Positions 5,715 to 7,621 of a DNA stretch of 7,621 nt are shown here, piece by piece. The notes under the pieces were generated by a model. The model saw nothing but the letters and a program-made list of their open reading frames with translations. It was not told the DNA's origin and searched no databases. Origin of the DNA: JBAYVY01 sp041674345 (lineage in GTDB: Bacteria; Planctomycetota; Phycisphaerae; Phycisphaerales; Zrk34). Where the stretch lies: NCBI GenBank assembly GCA_041674345.1, contig JBAYVY010000174.1, positions 1-7,621 of the forward strand. The letters are read 5' to 3'. The position numbers were made by a program, and so were the translations under genes. Each line of letters starts with the position of its first letter. The stretch's first letter is position 1.

Positions 5715-7319
5715 TTATCGAGCGATTTCGCCACCCAACCGTTCGGTGAGCATTCCGCGAAACAGATCAACGGGCGCGGGTAACCCCGTCCATCGCTCGA
5801 ACTGGGCGGCCCCCTGACGGACGAACATTTCCACGCCGCCGATGGTCTTGCAGCCGCGCTCCGCCGCGTCGCGCAGCAGCCGCGTTCGCATCGGATTGTA
5901 GATCGTGTCGAATACGACTTGTGGACCACGGCGGGGCCAATTAATTGGCCCCGCCGACGCCAGAGGCGACGCATCGACATTCGGGTGCATCCCGATCGGT
6001 GTGCAGTTGATCAGCACATCACATACGCTGTCGGCGATCGCATCGAGCGAAGCGGCGACGACATGCGGGTGGATAAGACCGCGACCACCGGTCGCGGCTT
6101 TGTTCGCGGAGAATTCTTCCGCCAATCGTTCGGCCCTGGCGGGGGTGCGATTGAACACCGTCACGGTCGCCCCGACATGCGTGAAACCCGCGACGACGGC
6201 CCGCGCCGCGCCGCCGGCTCCGATCACGCCGATCCGCAGATCACGCAGTTGATCCCGCTTCAAGCCCATCGCATCGCACACCGAATCCAGCGCCGCGGCA
6301 TAATCGGTGTTCGACGCATACAACGAGCCGTCGTCGCGCACCGTCAGCGTGTTGGCGGCCCCGATGGTCTTCGCCAGCGGTTCGATTTCTCCGCCCTGTT
6401 CGGTGACGAAACGCAGCAGATTTTCCTTGTGCGGAATCGTCACCGATGCCCCCCGGAAGTCAAGCGGCTTGTAATCAAGCCAGGTGGCGACGGTGGCTTT
6501 GAAGTGTTCGTATTCGGGGGGGATGGGCAGAGGCAGGTACACGCCGTTGAATCCGGCGGCGTCGAAACCGGCATTGTGGATCGCGGGGCTCATGGAATGC
6601 GCGACGGGGTGGCCGATCACGCCGAACACGCGGGTGTCGTGTCGCAGGGCGTCCCAGCGATAGAGTTTTTTGAGCGTGTCGATGGAGACCTGTCCCGGCG
6701 CGGTTCCGGTGTCCGAGTCGCTGGTGGAGGCGAAGGTGAGCAGCGCGCCGAATTTTTTGGCCAGGACGCGCGAGGGCAGACCGGCTTCGCCCATGCACAG
6801 CGCGATGGTGGGTTTGTGTTGGGCTTCGAGCAATTCAAACGCCTGGACGTTATCGCGCAGCGAGCGGGCGGCCCAGGCGACTTTGACCACGCGGCAGGCG
6901 TGGGCATGAACCATCGCTTCGACGGATTGGAACAGGTCGGGCGGTCGCCCCCGGAAATCGTGCGAAGAGAGAATCAACCCGCCGGTGAAGTTGTTCAGCG
7001 CATCGGGGTCGCGCAGGTAGGCCTTGAGTTCGAGGTCGATGTAGGCGGGATGTGCGTCGGCGGCGGCGCGGAAGGTGGCGATGCGATGGGTTTCATCGCC
7101 GTCGTAGAGGCCACCCTCCCACGTCGGCCGGCAGGTGACGATGCAGGGCAAGGGAGAGCGGCGGATCAGGGCCGCCAACTCCCGGGGGTTCCGGGGATCG
7201 GCGGTGAATTGGTCGATGCGAAACTCAACCATCTCCGCTCCGCGCCGGGCGGCGGCGGCGACATCCGCCAGGGCCGATTCCAGATCATGGACAAAAATGG
7301 CGACAGCCAGGTGGGTCAT
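5715..7319 (-). CDS. aroDE: Fused 3-dehydroquinate dehydratase (type I) and shikimate dehydrogenase
   Basis: A 534-residue bifunctional enzyme from ATG 7319 (MTHLAVAIFVHD). An in-frame ATG at 7346 would add nine residues with no family support. Residues 1-225 are type I dehydroquinase, making 3-dehydroshikimate: Glu32 in VEFRID, catalytic His120 in SSHDF, Schiff-base Lys147 in VKVAW, Arg184, and TAPGQ at 206-210. Residues about 230-534 are shikimate dehydrogenase, reducing it with NADPH: GHPVAHSMSPAIHN (236-249), catalytic Lys298 in TIPHK, Asp339 in NTDY, the nucleotide loop GAGGAAR (367-373), NRT (390-392), INCTPIGM (437-444) and Gln502 in the C-terminal VRQGA. It is cytoplasmic and works on the path to chorismate. 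The same fusion order is known in plants and some bacteria, including chlamydiae and, as I recall, planctomycetes. A palindrome adds SAGPINWPRR at 455-464. All key residues appear intact. Confidence 0.95.
   Translation of the reverse strand: MTHLAVAIFVHDLESALADVAAAARRGAEMVEFRIDQFTADPRNPRELAALIRRSPLPCIVTCRPTWEGGLYDGDETHRIATFRAAADAHPAYIDLELKAYLRDPDALNNFTGGLILSSHDFRGRPPDLFQSVEAMVHAHACRVVKVAWAARSLRDNVQAFELLEAQHKPTIALCMGEAGLPSRVLAKKFGALLTFASTSDSDTGTAPGQVSIDTLKKLYRWDALRHDTRVFGVIGHPVAHSMSPAIHNAGFDAAGFNGVYLPLPIPPEYEHFKATVATWLDYKPLDFRGASVTIPHKENLLRFVTEQGGEIEPLAKTIGAANTLTVRDDGSLYASNTDYAAALDSVCDAMGLKRDQLRDLRIGVIGAGGAARAVVAGFTHVGATVTVFNRTPARAERLAEEFSANKAATGGRGLIHPHVVAASLDAIADSVCDVLINCTPIGMHPNVDASPLASAGPINWPRRGPQVVFDTIYNPMRTRLLRDAAERGCKTIGGVEMFVRQGAAQFERWTGLPAPVDLFRGMLTERLGGEIAR
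5929..5956. repeat. Perfect 28-bp palindrome inside the AroE domain
   Basis: The sequence is exactly self-complementary around the centre 5942/5943, with GGGGCCAATT as part of the left arm and AATTGGCCCC on the right. It is in frame and encodes about ten residues, SAGPINWPRR (455-464), between the INCTPIGM segment and VFDTIYNP. Shikimate dehydrogenases usually have a short loop there. It therefore looks like a palindromic element inserted into a gene and tolerated, comparable in principle to Rickettsia palindromic elements. Confidence 0.85.
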
Positions 7320-7342
7320 CCCGGCAGTATAACCGGCTCCTC

Positions 7343-7363
7343 TCATCGCTCATCGCTTCTCGC
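7343..7363. repeat. Heptamer tandem repeat between the GGDEF and AroDE genes
   Basis: TCATCGC, TCATCGC and TTCTCGC follow one another, then TTCCGC. On the minus strand this is GGAAGCGAGAAGCGATGAG and onward, the same family as the GCGATGA heptamers in the kinase gene at 2494-2507. It lies in the 52-base gap upstream of AroDE. It resembles heptameric short tandem repeats described in cyanobacteria, but relatedness is not established. Confidence 0.65.
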
Positions 7364-7371
7364 TTCCGCAT

Positions 7372-7621
7372 TCACGCTCCGGCGTTGCGGCCTTTGCCGG
7401 CGCTCTTGGCCTGATAGAGCAGGTCATCGGCCACTTCCAGCAGATGTAAGCCGCTGCTCACGCCGTCACGCAGCAATGACGAGATGCCGACCGACACGTC
7501 GAGATGTTGCTCGTTGCCCAGCAGCGTCTGGGCCTGTTCCTTGATGAGTACGCGGAGGCGGGCGGCGAACTGATCGGCCCGCGCCGTGTCGCAGCCGGGC
7601 ATGAACACCGCGAACTCGTCG
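7372..7621 (-). CDS. GGDEF-domain protein, C-terminal part (5' end outside window)
   Basis: The visible 82 residues begin with DEFAVFMPGC at the window edge; the preceding base is compatible with a glycine codon, so this is very probably the end of a GG(D/E)EF motif. The following RLRVLIKEQ, LDVSVGISS, ADDLLYQAKSAGKGRN segments are the standard second half of a diguanylate cyclase domain, ending at TGA 7372-7374. An intact domain makes cyclic di-GMP from two GTP. Whether this one is active, and what sensory or receiver domains precede it, cannot be seen. The gene is upstream of AroDE on the same strand with a 52-base gap. Confidence 0.9.
   Translation of the reverse strand, partial: DEFAVFMPGCDTARADQFAARLRVLIKEQAQTLLGNEQHLDVSVGISSLLRDGVSSGLHLLEVADDLLYQAKSAGKGRNAGA

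Noticed and set aside
5919..7544. Plus-strand frame of 541 codons
   Set aside because: It is antisense to the clearly identified AroDE gene and runs on into the GGDEF gene; it shows no family motif.

Overview
The window is GC-rich and gene-dense. It most resembles a planctomycete (Planctomycetota, possibly a Phycisphaerae-type or uncultured lineage). This is an inference from a fused AroD-AroE shikimate enzyme, a TonB-dependent receptor plug of a type I associate with that phylum, a free-standing STN-like (secretin/TonB short N-terminal) domain protein, and many short interspersed repeats. No rRNA, tRNA, CRISPR array or transposase gene is visible.

Layout. Positions 1-2045 (minus) hold a TonB-dependent outer-membrane receptor that runs off the left edge. 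A 205-base divergent intergenic region follows, with a 70-base hairpin repeat and a small inverted repeat. Positions 2251-3864 and 3935-4573 (plus) encode a membrane histidine kinase and a receiver/Fis-HTH response regulator. A second hairpin of the same repeat family sits at their junction and supplies the kinase's last codons. Converging on the regulator from the right is a minus-strand series: a partial GGDEF protein (7372-7621), an AroD-AroE fusion (5715-7319), a BFD-like [2Fe-2S] protein (5306-5611) and a membrane-anchored STN-like protein (4597-5232).

How the genes may work together. The receptor probably imports an iron complex, haem, cobalamin or similar cargo using TonB energy. The divergent two-component pair is the natural candidate to control it. 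The BFD-like protein is a plausible iron-related neighbour, but it belongs to a separate transcription unit, so the link is circumstantial. AroDE catalyses two steps of chorismate synthesis and is probably unrelated housekeeping.

The most unusual feature is repeat DNA that has entered reading frames. A CCCCGGAA box occurs 14 times on the two strands and is often paired at short, locus-specific spacing. Heptamer tandem repeats, two long hairpins made of CNCGRAGA octamers, and perfect palindromes also occur. Several of these encode protein: a periplasmic low-complexity stretch and an ATP-lid insertion in the kinase, the C-termini of the kinase and the regulator, the tail of the BFD-like protein, and a surface-loop-like insertion in AroE.
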